From positions 104,545 through 168,544 of the forward strand of contig NZ_JASXSH010000011.1 in the NCBI RefSeq assembly GCF_030315745.1: DNA of 64,000 nt, written 5' to 3'. Below are positions 46,912 through 58,648 of this stretch, in pieces. This stretch comes from Gordonia heveisoli. Lineage in GTDB: Bacteria > Actinomycetota > Actinomycetes > Mycobacteriales > Mycobacteriaceae. Each line of letters opens with the position of its first letter. The first letter of the stretch is position 1. The translations under genes and the position numbers were made by a program. The notes beneath the pieces were generated by a model that was not told the origin of the DNA, searched no databases, and saw nothing but the letters and a program-made list of their open reading frames with translations.

Positions 46912-48089
46912 CGGCCGGACACGACGTCGTACGCGGTGCCACCGACGAGGCCACCGAGGCCGGACTGGACTGGTTGCCCGCCGCCGCGGCGGCCCGCGCC
47001 GCCGCCGGCTTGCATCGTGAGCCCTTCGTGCGCGAACCCGGCGTCGAACTGATCAATCTGGCGGCCAACGACTACCTCGGTCTGTCCCGGGATCCGCGCG
47101 TCATCGCCGGTGCCCACCGGGCGATCGACGACTGGGGGACGGGATCGACCGCGTCGCGGCTGGTCGTCGGGACGACACGGCTGCACACCGACTTCGAGGA
47201 CGAGATCGCGGCCTTCCTCGGTTTCGATGCCGCGCTGGCCTTTTCCTCCGGCTACCTGGCCAACGTCGGGGCCATCTGTGGTCTGGCCGGTCGGGGCGAC
47301 CTCATCGTCTCCGACACCGGAACGCACGCGTCGCTCATCGATGGTTGCCGACTGTCGCGGGCCCGGGTGGTCGTCGTCGACCGCGGTGACCATGCCGCGG
47401 TCGCCCAGGTGCTGGCCGACCGTGCCGAGGCGCGCGCGCTCGTGGTCACGGACTCGGTGTACAGCATCGACGGTGAACCGGCGCCGGTCGCCGAACTCTA
47501 TGCCGCCGCCCGCGCACACGGTGCGGTGCTGCTGGTCGACGAGGCGCACGCCTTCGGCGTACGCGGACCGGGCGGCCGGGGACTGATCGCCGACGCCGGA
47601 CTGTCGGGTGCCCCGGATCTCGTGGTGACCGCGGTGATGTCGAAATCCCTGGGCGCCCAGGGCGGGGTGGTACTCGGTTCGGCCGACGTCCGTGCCCAGC
47701 TCATCGACTGTGCGCGCACCTTCATCTTCGACACCGGACTCAACCCGGCCGCGGTCGGTGCCGCGCGTGCGGCGCTGGCCGTGCTGACCGGACAACCGCA
47801 GCTACCGGATGCGCTGGCCGCCAACGCCCGGCGACTCGCCACGCGACTCGGGCTGCCCGAACCGGCGTCGGCGGTGATCTCGGTGATCATCGGTGACCCG
47901 CAACGGGCGGTGGCCGTCGCCGGCGCCTGCCGAGAGCGTGGGGTGCTCGTCGGCTGCTTCCGGCCGCCGTCGGTACCTGCCGGTACCTCGCGGCTGCGCA
48001 TCACCGTGCGTGCCGACCTCGACGACGACACCATCGACCGGGTTGCAGACATTATCAACGGCGCGCTCGCTGAGGTGGGCGCCCGATGA
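46908..48089 (+). CDS. bioF: 8-amino-7-oxononanoate synthase
   Basis: BioF condenses pimeloyl thioester with alanine to KAPA. The 393-residue PLP enzyme has [28 protein letters not shown], the PLP-binding [13 protein letters not shown] and the lysine in [12 protein letters not shown]. The C-terminal domain ends [13 protein letters not shown]. Its last codons lie in the first copy of a 56-bp tandem duplication that continues into bioD. Confidence 0.97.
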   Translation: MTAGHDVVRGATDEATEAGLDWLPAAAAARAAAGLHREPFVREPGVELINLAANDYLGLSRDPRVIAGAHRAIDDWGTGSTASRLVVGTTRLHTDFEDEIAAFLGFDAALAFSSGYLANVGAICGLAGRGDLIVSDTGTHASLIDGCRLSRARVVVVDRGDHAAVAQVLADRAEARALVVTDSVYSIDGEPAPVAELYAAARAHGAVLLVDEAHAFGVRGPGGRGLIADAGLSGAPDLVVTAVMSKSLGAQGGVVLGSADVRAQLIDCARTFIFDTGLNPAAVGAARAALAVLTGQPQLPDALAANARRLATRLGLPEPASAVISVIIGDPQRAVAVAGACRERGVLVGCFRPPSVPAGTSRLRITVRADLDDDTIDRVADIINGALAEVGAR

Positions 48090-48162
48090 GCCGCGTACTG
48101 ACCGTCATTATCAACGGCGCGCTCGCCGAGATGGGCGCCCGATGAGCCGCGTACTTGCCGTC
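48051..48162 (+). repeat. 56-bp tandem duplication across the bioF-bioD junction
   Basis: Copy 1 (48051-48106) and copy 2 (48107-48162) are head to tail and match at 52 of 56 positions. Each holds the end of bioF, its stop and the start of bioD. The unit is not a multiple of three, but each copy keeps its own ATGA overlap. Confidence 0.95.
48086..48145 (+). CDS. 19-codon hybrid mini-gene between bioF and bioD
   Basis: The ATG at 48086 overlaps the bioF stop and reads [19 protein letters not shown] before a TGA at 48143-48145, which overlaps the true bioD ATG at 48142. The first seven residues are a BioD N-terminus and the rest a BioF C-terminus. It is a by-product of the tandem duplication. 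It probably serves only, if at all, to carry ribosomes from bioF to bioD; a functional peptide is unlikely but not excluded. Confidence 0.55.
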   Translation: MSRVLTVIINGALAEMGAR

Positions 48163-48909
48163 ACCGGCACCTCGACCGATGTCGGCAAGACGGTGGCGAC
48201 CGCTGCGCTCGCCGCGGCGGCCGTCGCGGCCGGACTCCGGGTCGCGGTCTGTAAACCCGTTCAGACCGGGGTGGCTGCCGGCGATCCCGGCGATCTCGCC
48301 GAGGTGACCAGGCTCGCCGGTGAGCTGACCGTCGCGGAGTGCGCGCGTTATCGCGACCCGCTGGCCCCCGACACCGCGGCCCGGCGCGAGGGGGCGACGC
48401 AGGTCTCGCGCGCCGACATCGCCGACACCGTGACCCGGCTCGCCCGCACCCACGATCTGACGCTCGTCGAGGGCGCGGGGGGCGTCCTCGTCCGTCTCGC
48501 CGACGATCTGACCCTGCTCGACGTCGCCGCCGACTGCGCGGACGGGATCGTCGTGGTCTCCCAGCCGGGTCTCGGCGCGCTCAACCACGCCGAACTCACC
48601 GTCGGCGCGATCGTCGCAGCGGGTGTGCGGCCCGCGGGTCTGATCATCGGATCCTGGCCGCAGCAACCGGATCTCGCGATGACCTGCAACCGCAATGACC
48701 TGCCGCGACTGACCGGTGTGCCGGTGGTCGGCGTGCTACCGGCCGGGGTTGGCGGATCATCTCACCCCGACTTTGCCGCCCGCGCGCCCGGCTGGTTCGA
48801 CCGCGATTGGCTGAACGTCGAATTCCCCACGCCCGCACCACAGTCCAATAACCATCAGCCGGTCACCCCGGCAGTCAGCTTCACCACATCCGAAGGAGTT
48901 CTCTCGTGA
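48142..48909 (+). CDS. bioD: ATP-dependent dethiobiotin synthetase
   Basis: BioD closes the ureido ring of dethiobiotin from diaminopelargonate, CO2 and ATP. The 255-residue protein has the P-loop [11 protein letters not shown] near residue 6, CKPVQTG, the [12 protein letters not shown] segment and a C-terminal nucleotide site. The ATG at 48142 is the second copy of a duplicated start; the first copy starts the 19-codon mini-gene. The C-terminus overlaps the bioB start by 4 bp, and GAAGGAG inside bioD serves bioB. Confidence 0.95.
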   Translation: MSRVLAVTGTSTDVGKTVATAALAAAAVAAGLRVAVCKPVQTGVAAGDPGDLAEVTRLAGELTVAECARYRDPLAPDTAARREGATQVSRADIADTVTRLARTHDLTLVEGAGGVLVRLADDLTLLDVAADCADGIVVVSQPGLGALNHAELTVGAIVAAGVRPAGLIIGSWPQQPDLAMTCNRNDLPRLTGVPVVGVLPAGVGGSSHPDFAARAPGWFDRDWLNVEFPTPAPQSNNHQPVTPAVSFTTSEGVLS

Positions 48910-49943
48910 CCCAGGCAACCGTCGAATCCGGCACCGGCACCACCGACGCCGACGACATCCTCGCCATCGCCCGTGCGCAGGTACTCGAACGCGGTGAGGG
49001 GCTCGACCAGGAGCAGACGCTGCGGGTGCTGCGGCTGCCCGACGAGCGGCTGACCGAGTTGTTGCAGCTCGCCCACGATGTCCGCATGCGGTGGTGCGGG
49101 CCCGAGGTAGAGGTCGAGGGCATCATCTCGCTCAAGACCGGCGGTTGCCCGGAGGACTGCCACTTCTGCTCGCAGTCGGGTCTGTTCGCCTCGCCGGTGC
49201 GCAGCGCGTGGATCGACATCCCGTCGCTGGTAGAGGCCGCCAAGCAGACCGCGAAGACCGGTGCCACCGAATTCTGCATCGTCGCGGCCGTCCGTGGTCC
49301 CGACAAGCGACTGCTGAGCCAGGTCGCCGCCGGTATCGAGGCGATCCGCAACGAGGTCGACATCCAGATCGCCTGCAGCCTCGGCATGCTGACCCAGGAG
49401 CAGGTCGACCAGCTGCGTGACATGGGTGTGCACCGCTACAACCACAATCTGGAGACCGCTCGGTCGCACTTCCCGAATGTCGTGACCACCCACACCTGGG
49501 AGGAGCGTTGGGACACCCTGCGCATGGTGCGCGACGCCGGTATGGAGGTGTGCTGCGGCGGCATCCTCGGCATGGGGGAGACCCTCGAACAGCGTGCCGA
49601 ATTCGCGGCCGACCTCGCGAGCCTGGAACCCGACGAGGTGCCGCTGAACTTCCTGAACCCGCGTCCGGGCACCCCCTTCGGTGACCTCGATGTGCTGCCC
49701 GCGAGCGAGGCGCTCAAGTCGGTCGCGGCGTTCCGCCTGGCGTTGCCGCGCACCATTCTGCGATTCGCCGGTGGACGCGAGATCACCCTCGGCGATCTCG
49801 GTGCCAAGCAGGGCATCCTGGGCGGCATCAACGCCGTCATCGTCGGCAACTACCTGACCACGCTTGGCCGGCCCGCCGAGGACGATCTGGATCTGCTCGT
49901 GGATCTGTCGATGCCCATCAAGACCCTCAATGACACGATCTAG
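48906..49943 (+). CDS. bioB: Biotin synthase
   Basis: BioB is the radical-SAM enzyme that inserts sulfur into dethiobiotin. The 345-residue protein has the SAM cluster motif [11 protein letters not shown] (CxxxCxxC). It also has residues for the auxiliary cluster in EFCIVAA, CSLGML, YNHNLE and [11 protein letters not shown]. The GTG overlaps the bioD stop. In mycobacteria BioB needs the auxiliary protein BsaP, whose gene follows at 49986. Confidence 0.98.
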   Translation: MTQATVESGTGTTDADDILAIARAQVLERGEGLDQEQTLRVLRLPDERLTELLQLAHDVRMRWCGPEVEVEGIISLKTGGCPEDCHFCSQSGLFASPVRSAWIDIPSLVEAAKQTAKTGATEFCIVAAVRGPDKRLLSQVAAGIEAIRNEVDIQIACSLGMLTQEQVDQLRDMGVHRYNHNLETARSHFPNVVTTHTWEERWDTLRMVRDAGMEVCCGGILGMGETLEQRAEFAADLASLEPDEVPLNFLNPRPGTPFGDLDVLPASEALKSVAAFRLALPRTILRFAGGREITLGDLGAKQGILGGINAVIVGNYLTTLGRPAEDDLDLLVDLSMPIKTLNDTI

Positions 49944-49985
49944 CGGCGCGCCGACAGGTGCGCGATCTGTGACACCATCGGAGGC

Positions 49986-50237
49986 GTGCCCGACATGATC
50001 GATACGATTCCCGGCCCGCTGGCGCAGCCCTGCCGCTATGGCGTCTACACCGGTCTGGAGTTGGAACTCCAGGCACCCGACGCGATCCCGACGGCGGCGA
50101 AACTCGGGCTGGAACCGCCCCGGTTCTGCGGGCAGTGCGGCCGCCGCATGGTCGTGCAGGTGCGTCCCGACGGCTGGCAGGCCCGGTGTTCCCGGCATGG
50201 CGTCGTCGACTCGTCCGAACTGGGCACGCACCGTTGA
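49986..50237 (+). CDS. bsaP: Biotin synthase auxiliary protein BsaP
   Basis: The 83-residue protein has four cysteines, at residues 16, 48, 51 and 68 ([24 protein letters not shown]), in a pattern suited to an Fe-S cluster. This matches the small conserved protein after bioB in mycobacteria, described as BsaP and reported to be needed for BioB turnover in that group. It starts with GTG just after GGAGG; an ATG three codons on is also possible. It overlaps the next gene by 4 bp. Confidence 0.88.
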   Translation: MPDMIDTIPGPLAQPCRYGVYTGLELELQAPDAIPTAAKLGLEPPRFCGQCGRRMVVQVRPDGWQARCSRHGVVDSSELGTHR

Positions 50238-50902
50238 TCCAGCGCCGTTCGCTCGAATCGCTGGCCGCGGTCGTCGGGGTGATCCTGCTGCTCGGTGTGG
50301 TCTTCGGGGCCATCTGGGCGTTGGTGACCCCGGCGCCGGCCGGCCGGGTGACCTCCGAAGGGCCGGTGTACGCCTCACCGGCCGAGGTCGGTGAGGAGTT
50401 CGCGGGGGTGGCGGTCTTCGCGCTGCTCGCCGGGGCGCTCGGCATCGTCTGCGCGATTCTGGTGTGGCTGGTCGCCCGACGCTGGCGTGGCGTCGTCGGA
50501 TACCTGGCCACCCTGCTCGCCGTCGTCGTATCCGGGGCGGTGGCGATCCAGGTGGGTGCGTGGGTCGCGGATTGGCGTTTCGGCGACAACAGCAACCTCA
50601 AGGTCGGCGACGACTTCCATGTGGTCCCCGACCTGTGGCTGAACGGTGCCACCCGCTCGGGGTCGGCGTGGCCGTGGATCCTGCTGATCTGCGCGCCGTT
50701 CACCTTCACCCTGGTCTATCTCGTCTGTGTGCTCGCCGCCCGCAGCAGCGACCTCGGGGTCGGCGACGCCGATCAGTGGGCGCCGGATCCGGCCCTTCCG
50801 CAACCACTTCCGGCGTCGGGGTCGATCTACCCGACGCCCGCCGACCAGCCGCATCCCGGTGTCGCCGATCCAACTCCGGCCCCACCGCCGAAGGCGGACT
50901 GA
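50234..50902 (+). CDS. DUF2567-like membrane protein
   Basis: The 222-residue protein has four hydrophobic helices: about residues 9-29 ([20 protein letters not shown]), 54-77, 86-108 and 143-163 ([22 protein letters not shown]). It ends in a Pro-rich tail. It resembles the DUF2567 membrane protein that follows bsaP in mycobacteria. Its function is unknown; co-transcription with bioB-bsaP raises a link to biotin metabolism but nothing in the sequence proves it. The TTG at 50234 overlaps the bsaP stop (TTGA). It converges on nrtR with an 8-bp gap. Confidence 0.8.
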   Translation: MIQRRSLESLAAVVGVILLLGVVFGAIWALVTPAPAGRVTSEGPVYASPAEVGEEFAGVAVFALLAGALGIVCAILVWLVARRWRGVVGYLATLLAVVVSGAVAIQVGAWVADWRFGDNSNLKVGDDFHVVPDLWLNGATRSGSAWPWILLICAPFTFTLVYLVCVLAARSSDLGVGDADQWAPDPALPQPLPASGSIYPTPADQPHPGVADPTPAPPPKAD

Positions 50903-50910
50903 GGAACTGC

Positions 50911-51582
50911 CTACATCGGCGGCCGGAGGGTGGCGAATTCGTCGGTGACGCGTAACTCGTTGTCGGCGAAGGCATACAGGGCCGGTGGCCGACCGCCGGC
51001 CCGCCCCGTCTTGCCGACCGTCCCAGTGGCCACGATCACCGACCGCCTGCTCAGAATGCGCAGCAGGTTGGTGGTGTCGACGGCATAACCGAGTGCGGCG
51101 CAATAGATTTCCGACAGCTCCGACATGGGGAATCGGGCCGGCGCCAGCGCGAAGGCGATATTCGTGTAGGACAGCTTCGCGGCCAGCCGATGCCGGGCGG
51201 CCGCGATGATCGCCGCATGGTCGAAGGTCAGGTCGGGGAGCCGGTCGACACCGTGCCAGGCCGCATCTCCCGGCGGGGCGGACGGCGCGTCGGTCGGAAC
51301 CAGACCCAGATAGGTCGACGCGATGGTGCGGGTCGTGGGTACCCGATCAGGATCGGAGAACACCACCAACTGTTCGAGGTGGGCGACGTCGCGGACATCC
51401 ATCCGTTCGGCCAGCAGTCGGCGTGCGCTCGTCGACAGGGTTTCGTCGTCGGCGATGTCGCCGCCGGGCAGTGACCAGGCGGTGGCGGAGTCGGGTCGGG
51501 TCAGCAGCACGCACAACATGGGCGCGGAGGCGGCGTCGACCTCACGGATCTGGAACACCGCACTGAGAACCTCCACCCGCAT
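50911..51582 (-). CDS. nrtR: NrtR-type Nudix transcriptional regulator of NAD synthesis
   Basis: The 223-residue protein has an N-terminal Nudix-like domain (about 1-140, TAWSLPGGDIADDETLSTSARRLLAERMDV). The Nudix box is degenerate: it lacks the full GX5EX7REUXEEXGU pattern, as in regulatory members. A C-terminal winged helix (LSEIYCAALGYAVDTTNLLRILSRRSVIVATGTVGKTGRAGGRPPALYAF) follows. NrtR/NdnR proteins sense ADP-ribose-type ligands and repress nadABC in Actinobacteria. The nadA gene lies 0.9 kb away with a palindrome in its promoter, which makes this the obvious regulator. Confidence 0.9.
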   Translation of the reverse strand: MRVEVLSAVFQIREVDAASAPMLCVLLTRPDSATAWSLPGGDIADDETLSTSARRLLAERMDVRDVAHLEQLVVFSDPDRVPTTRTIASTYLGLVPTDAPSAPPGDAAWHGVDRLPDLTFDHAAIIAAARHRLAAKLSYTNIAFALAPARFPMSELSEIYCAALGYAVDTTNLLRILSRRSVIVATGTVGKTGRAGGRPPALYAFADNELRVTDEFATLRPPM

Positions 51583-51589
51583 GGCCGTG

Positions 51590-51595
51590 AGTCTA
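51590..51595 (-). promoter_or_regulatory. -10 element for leaderless nrtR
   Basis: TAGACT on the minus strand (51595-51590) fits TANNNT and ends 7 bases before the nrtR ATG. No Shine-Dalgarno is present. Confidence 0.5.
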
Positions 51596-51625
51596 GTGTG
51601 ACGACCGGTGTGTTAGACGTAGAGC

Positions 51626-52324
51626 ATGAGTTATGTGTCGCTGGTCAATCTCCGTGATGTCGGTGGTCTCGCGCTGACGACCGGAGGTACGACGCGCCCC
51701 GGCGTGCTGCTGCGGAGCGACGCGCCCTACGACGGCGACGCCGATCTGGCCACCGGGCCGTTGGTGGTCTGGCCGCCGACCAGGGTCGTCGACCTGCGCG
51801 ACGAGGGAGAGGCCGCGGCCGGCCTGTATTCCTGGCCCACCGGTGTCGCCCGGATATCCAATCCGTTGTTCACGCAGGCGCGGGTGGATCGGGCGCTGGA
51901 AGATCTGAGTCTGTCCGATCTCTATGCGAATCTGCTTCGCGAGGCACCTGCCCGGATCACCTCGGCGCTCAACAACTTCGACGCGGAGGGCACCACCCTG
52001 GTGCACTGCGCCGCGGGTAAGGACCGAACCGGTGTGACCGTGGCGGTGGCGCTGCTGCTGTCCGAGGCAGACCCGGAGGCCATCGCCGATGACTACGCCC
52101 GCACCGCGGACGCGATCGCGATGGTCCGGGAACGGATGATCGCCAACGGCCGGATCACGACGGACATCGCCGTGGGCCATCAATTGCTGGGATCGCCGCG
52201 TGAGGCGATCGGCGTCGTCGTGGACACGGTGTCGACGGCGCCCGGGGGAGTGTGGGGCTGGTTCGCCGACAATGGCGGGGACGTCGCCCACCTCGAGGCG
52301 TTCGTCGCACGTCTGCGCGGTTGA
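51626..52324 (+). CDS. Tyrosine/serine protein phosphatase (PtpB-like)
   Basis: The 232-residue protein has the P-loop signature HCAAGKDRTG (C near 130) and the N-terminal NLRDVGGL motif with LLRSDAPY. This is the pattern of the atypical dual-specificity phosphatase family Y_phosphatase3, to which mycobacterial PtpB belongs. It may act on phosphoproteins or phosphoinositides. No signal peptide is seen. It is divergent from nrtR and just upstream of nadA. Its last 7 codons and stop are repeated in tandem. Confidence 0.87.
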   Translation: MSYVSLVNLRDVGGLALTTGGTTRPGVLLRSDAPYDGDADLATGPLVVWPPTRVVDLRDEGEAAAGLYSWPTGVARISNPLFTQARVDRALEDLSLSDLYANLLREAPARITSALNNFDAEGTTLVHCAAGKDRTGVTVAVALLLSEADPEAIADDYARTADAIAMVRERMIANGRITTDIAVGHQLLGSPREAIGVVVDTVSTAPGGVWGWFADNGGDVAHLEAFVARLRG

Positions 52325-52349
52325 TGTCGTCGCACGTCTGCGCGGTTGA
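52302..52349 (+). repeat. 25-bp tandem duplication at the phosphatase stop codon
   Basis: The 23-base string at 52302-52324 recurs exactly at 52327-52349, with two bases between. Each copy ends in GGTTGA, so the stop codon is duplicated. The second copy is downstream of the gene and not translated. Confidence 0.93.
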
Positions 52350-52392
52350 CGCCGCTACCCGCTTGCGGGAATGACCCGAATGTGGGCGGTGT

Positions 52393-52427
52393 TACTATGA
52401 GCGTGTTTTCGACCAGTAGTCGAAAAC
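52393..52427 (+). promoter_or_regulatory. nadA promoter and probable NrtR operator
   Basis: TACTAT at 52393-52398 is a good -10. Just downstream is a perfect 9-bp inverted repeat, GTTTTCGAC (52405-52413) and GTCGAAAAC (52419-52427), with a 5-base spacer. Placed over the transcription start, it is well set for repression. The nearby nrtR gene suggests NrtR as the binding protein; a stem-loop role in the RNA is an alternative. Confidence 0.75.
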
Positions 52428-52500
52428 CTGCCCCGCGGCACACAGCCCGTGCCCGGGATACCCCGTCTCGACCCGATCGGGACAGGCCAGAGGAGTGGCT

Positions 52501-53544
52501 ATGAGCATCACCAGTGACCGTCGGGTGTCCGAAGCCGACGTGCCGTGGTTCGACACCCCGGCCGGATACGCCGGTGTGGAACCCACCGCCGAGTGGGCCG
52601 ACGAGGTTCGCCGACTGGCCAAGGCGCGCAATGCGACGCTGCTCGCGCACAACTACGAGCTCCCGGCCATTCAGGATGTCGCCGACCACGTCGGTGACTC
52701 GCTGGCACTCTCGCGGATCGCGGCCGAGGTCGACTCCGACGAGATCGTCTTCTGCGGTGTGCACTTCATGGCCGAGACCGCCAAGATCCTGAGCCCGCAG
52801 AAGCGGGTGCTCATCCCCGACGCCCGCGCCGGTTGTTCGCTCGCCGATTCCATCACCGCCGACGACCTGCGCGAATGGAAGAGCGAGTTCCCGGACGCGG
52901 TGGTGGTGTCGTATGTGAACACCACCGCCGAGGTGAAGGGCCTCACCGACATCTGCTGCACGTCGTCGAATGCGGTCGACGTGGTCGCCTCCATCGATCC
53001 CGACCGCGACGTGCTGTTCCTGCCGGATCAGTTCCTCGGGGCGCATGTGAAGCGCGAGACCGGTCGCGACAACATCCACATCTGGGCGGGCGAATGCCAT
53101 GTGCACGCCGGCATCAACGGCGACGAACTGACCGAACAGGCCGCCGCCCACCCCGACGCCGACCTGTTCATCCACCCCGAATGCGGTTGTGCCACCTCGG
53201 CGCTCTACCTCGCGGGCGAGGGTGCGGTCCCCGACGATCGGGTGAAGATCCTCTCCACCGGCGGCATGATCGACGCCGCCCGGCAGACCGGCGCCTCCCA
53301 GGTGCTCGTCGCCACCGAGGTGGGCATGCTGCACCAGTTGCGCAAGGCCGCACCGAACATCGACTTCCAGCCGGTCAACGATCGGGCGTCGTGCCCCTAC
53401 ATGAAGATGATCACGCCCGCCGCCCTGCTGCGCGCGCTGCGGGAGGGCAAAGACGAGGTGTTCGTCGCGGACGACGTCGCCGAGCGGGCACGCCGCAGCG
53501 TCGAGCGGATGATCGCGATCGGCAACCCCGGTTCGGGTGAGTGA
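52501..53544 (+). CDS. nadA: Quinolinate synthase NadA
   Basis: NadA makes quinolinate from iminoaspartate and dihydroxyacetone phosphate using a [4Fe-4S] cluster. The 347-residue protein has the three cluster cysteine regions [23 protein letters not shown] and [11 protein letters not shown], plus [18 protein letters not shown] and [11 protein letters not shown]. The ATG at 52501 has AGAGGAG upstream. It is followed 4 bp later by nadC; nadB, normally between them, is absent. Confidence 0.97.
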   Translation: MSITSDRRVSEADVPWFDTPAGYAGVEPTAEWADEVRRLAKARNATLLAHNYELPAIQDVADHVGDSLALSRIAAEVDSDEIVFCGVHFMAETAKILSPQKRVLIPDARAGCSLADSITADDLREWKSEFPDAVVVSYVNTTAEVKGLTDICCTSSNAVDVVASIDPDRDVLFLPDQFLGAHVKRETGRDNIHIWAGECHVHAGINGDELTEQAAAHPDADLFIHPECGCATSALYLAGEGAVPDDRVKILSTGGMIDAARQTGASQVLVATEVGMLHQLRKAAPNIDFQPVNDRASCPYMKMITPAALLRALREGKDEVFVADDVAERARRSVERMIAIGNPGSGE

Positions 53545-53548
53545 GTCG

Positions 53549-54457
53549 ATGACCGCTGGTTTCATCGGACAGTCCGACGCCGCGTCGTCGTTGGACTTCG
53601 AGGTGACCGACGAGATCCGGACGCTGATCCGGACCGCGCTCGACGAGGATCTGCGGTACGGGCCGGACGTCACCTCGCTGGCGACGGTCGGGTCGGATGC
53701 CGTCACCGACGCCGCGATCGTCAGCCGGGGGACCGGTGTCATCGCCGGTGTTCCGGTGGTGCGGGCCGTCTTCGACGAGGTGATCGGTGCAGGTGCCTAC
53801 GAGGTCACCGCTGCGGTCGCCGACGGCACGCGGGTGTTCCCGGGTGATGTCGTCCTCGCCGTACATGCGCCGACCGCGGCGCTGCTGACCGCCGAACGCA
53901 CCGCGCTCAACCTGATCTGCCATCTGTCGGGGATCGCCACCGCCACCGCCGCCTGGGTCGACGCGGTGGCAGGCACTCGGGCGCGCATCCGGGATTCGCG
54001 CAAGACACTGCCGGGATTGCGGCTACTGCAGAAATACGCCGTGCGCGCCGGTGGCGGCGTCAACCATCGACTGGGCCTCGGTGATGCCGCGCTCATCAAG
54101 GACAATCATGTCGCCGCCGCGGGATCGGTGGGTGCCGCGCTGGCCGCGGTCCGTGCCGCCGCGCCGGATCTGCCCGTCGAGGTGGAGGTCGACTCGTTGG
54201 CCCAACTCGACGAGGTGCTGGTGCTGGATCCGCAGCTGGTGCTACTCGACAACTTCGCCCTGTGGGAAACCCAGATGGCCGTGCAGCGTCGGGACACCCG
54301 TGCACCGTCGACCAAGCTGGAGAGCTCGGGCGGGCTGACCCTGGATATGGCCGCCGACTACGCGCGGACCGGTGTCGACTACCTTGCCGTCGGCGCGCTG
54401 ACTCATTCGGTCGCCGTGCTCGACCTGGGCTTGGACATTCCGGCACCCGGAGCCTGA
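53549..54457 (+). CDS. nadC: Nicotinate-nucleotide pyrophosphorylase NadC
   Basis: NadC converts quinolinate and PRPP to nicotinate mononucleotide. The 302-residue protein has EDLRYGPDVTSLATV, TALNLICHLSGIATATAAWVDAV, RDSRKTLPGLRLLQKYAVRAGGGVNHRLGLGDAALIKDNH and VEVEVDSLAQLDEVL, the family's phosphate- and quinolinate-binding segments. ATG at 53549 or GTG at 53537 could be the start; the latter would overlap nadA. It is co-transcribed with nadA. Confidence 0.96.
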   Translation: MTAGFIGQSDAASSLDFEVTDEIRTLIRTALDEDLRYGPDVTSLATVGSDAVTDAAIVSRGTGVIAGVPVVRAVFDEVIGAGAYEVTAAVADGTRVFPGDVVLAVHAPTAALLTAERTALNLICHLSGIATATAAWVDAVAGTRARIRDSRKTLPGLRLLQKYAVRAGGGVNHRLGLGDAALIKDNHVAAAGSVGAALAAVRAAAPDLPVEVEVDSLAQLDEVLVLDPQLVLLDNFALWETQMAVQRRDTRAPSTKLESSGGLTLDMAADYARTGVDYLAVGALTHSVAVLDLGLDIPAPGA

Positions 54458-54539
54458 CACGGTTCGTCGGGGTCGCAGGCGAGAGTGATCGTCCGCACCG
54501 TCGGCGAGGGCGGATTCGAAACCCGGTGGCGCGACCCCA

Positions 54540-54545
54540 TATCCT
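54540..54545 (+). promoter_or_regulatory. Probable -10 of the his operon
   Basis: TATCCT fits TANNNT and would start transcription about 27 bases before the hisD ATG. A hairpin-forming GGGGAAACCCC lies right at the expected 5' end, and a longer inverted repeat, GGGGTCGC (54469-54476) with GCGACCCC (54531-54538), lies upstream of it. Confidence 0.5.
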
Positions 54546-54578
54546 GGAGGGGAAACCCCAGTACAACAGGAGTGAAAC

Positions 54579-57674
<3,096 letters not shown>

Positions 57675-57675
<1 letters not shown>

Positions 57676-58331
57676 TGGGCACCGAACTGATGCGCAACGC
57701 CGAGGTGGCGATCCTCGACTACGGTTCGGGCAACCTCCGGTCGGCACACCGCGCGCTGGAACGCACCGGCGCCCAGGTCACCGTCACCAGCGACTTCGAC
57801 ACCGCGCTCAACGCGGAGGGGCTGGTCGTGCCGGGTGTCGGGGCCTTCGCCGCCTGTATGGACGGCCTGCGTGCGGTCCGGGGTGATCGCATCATCGGGC
57901 GGCGGCTGGCCGGCGGACGCCCGGTGCTGGGCATCTGCGTCGGCATGCAGATCATGTTCGAGCGGGGCGTCGAATTCGGTGTCGAGGCGGACGGCTGCGG
58001 CGAATGGCCGGGGGAGATCACCCAGCTGCCCGCGCCGGTGTTGCCGCATATGGGTTGGAACACGGTGTCCGCACCGTCGGATTCGGTGCTGTTCGCCGGA
58101 CTGGACGCCGACACCCGCTTCTACTTCGTGCATTCGTACGCGGCCCAGACCTGGGAGATGGACAACGTCGGTTCGCCGCTGCACGCCCCGAAGCTGACCT
58201 GGTCCGAACATGGCGGGCCGTTCCTGGCCGCAGTGGAGAACGGCGCGCTGTCGGCCACCCAGTTCCACCCCGAGAAGTCGGGTGACGCCGGGGCTCAGCT
58301 GCTGTCGAACTGGGTGCGGGGGCTGGCGTGA
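57675..58331 (+). CDS. hisH: Imidazole glycerol phosphate synthase, glutaminase subunit
   Basis: HisH hydrolyses glutamine and passes ammonia to HisF. The 218-residue class I amidotransferase has DYGSGNLRS, the nucleophile cysteine in [11 protein letters not shown], and the His/Glu pair in [13 protein letters not shown]. The ATG at 57675 shares a base with the hisB stop. A much longer in-frame extension upstream is a shadow of hisC and hisB. Confidence 0.97.
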
Positions 58332-58648
58332 CCGACGAGCAGCCGCACTTCTCGTTCGCGAAACTCGCACTGTATGCGCTCGGCGCGGGTGTGCTGGTCC
58401 TGCTCGTGTCCATCCCGATCATCCTGGGGCTCGCACAGTGGTCTCCGGTGGCCGGTCTGGTCGCCGCATTGGTCGCGGTGATCGCGATGATTGCCGCGAT
58501 CGGTACGGTATCCAACCGGATGGTGAACACGGCCCGCGACCGGATGCTTGCCGCACGGGCACGCGACGAGGCCGCCGCGCAGAACTCGGATCCCGCCGAC
58601 ACAGACAGCACCGCAACAACAGACAGGAACACCGACACCCATGGGTAA
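58328..58648 (+). CDS. Small two-helix membrane protein in the his operon
   Basis: The 106-residue protein has two hydrophobic helices (about residues 15-37 and 44-62, [20 protein letters not shown] and [20 protein letters not shown]) and a charged Thr/Asp-rich tail. It is linked to hisH by a GTGA overlap and overlaps hisA by 8 bp. No family is recognised; mycobacteria have small unnamed proteins in this operon. It may be a membrane anchor or simply co-transcribed. Confidence 0.65.
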   Translation: MTDEQPHFSFAKLALYALGAGVLVLLVSIPIILGLAQWSPVAGLVAALVAVIAMIAAIGTVSNRMVNTARDRMLAARARDEAAAQNSDPADTDSTATTDRNTDTHG

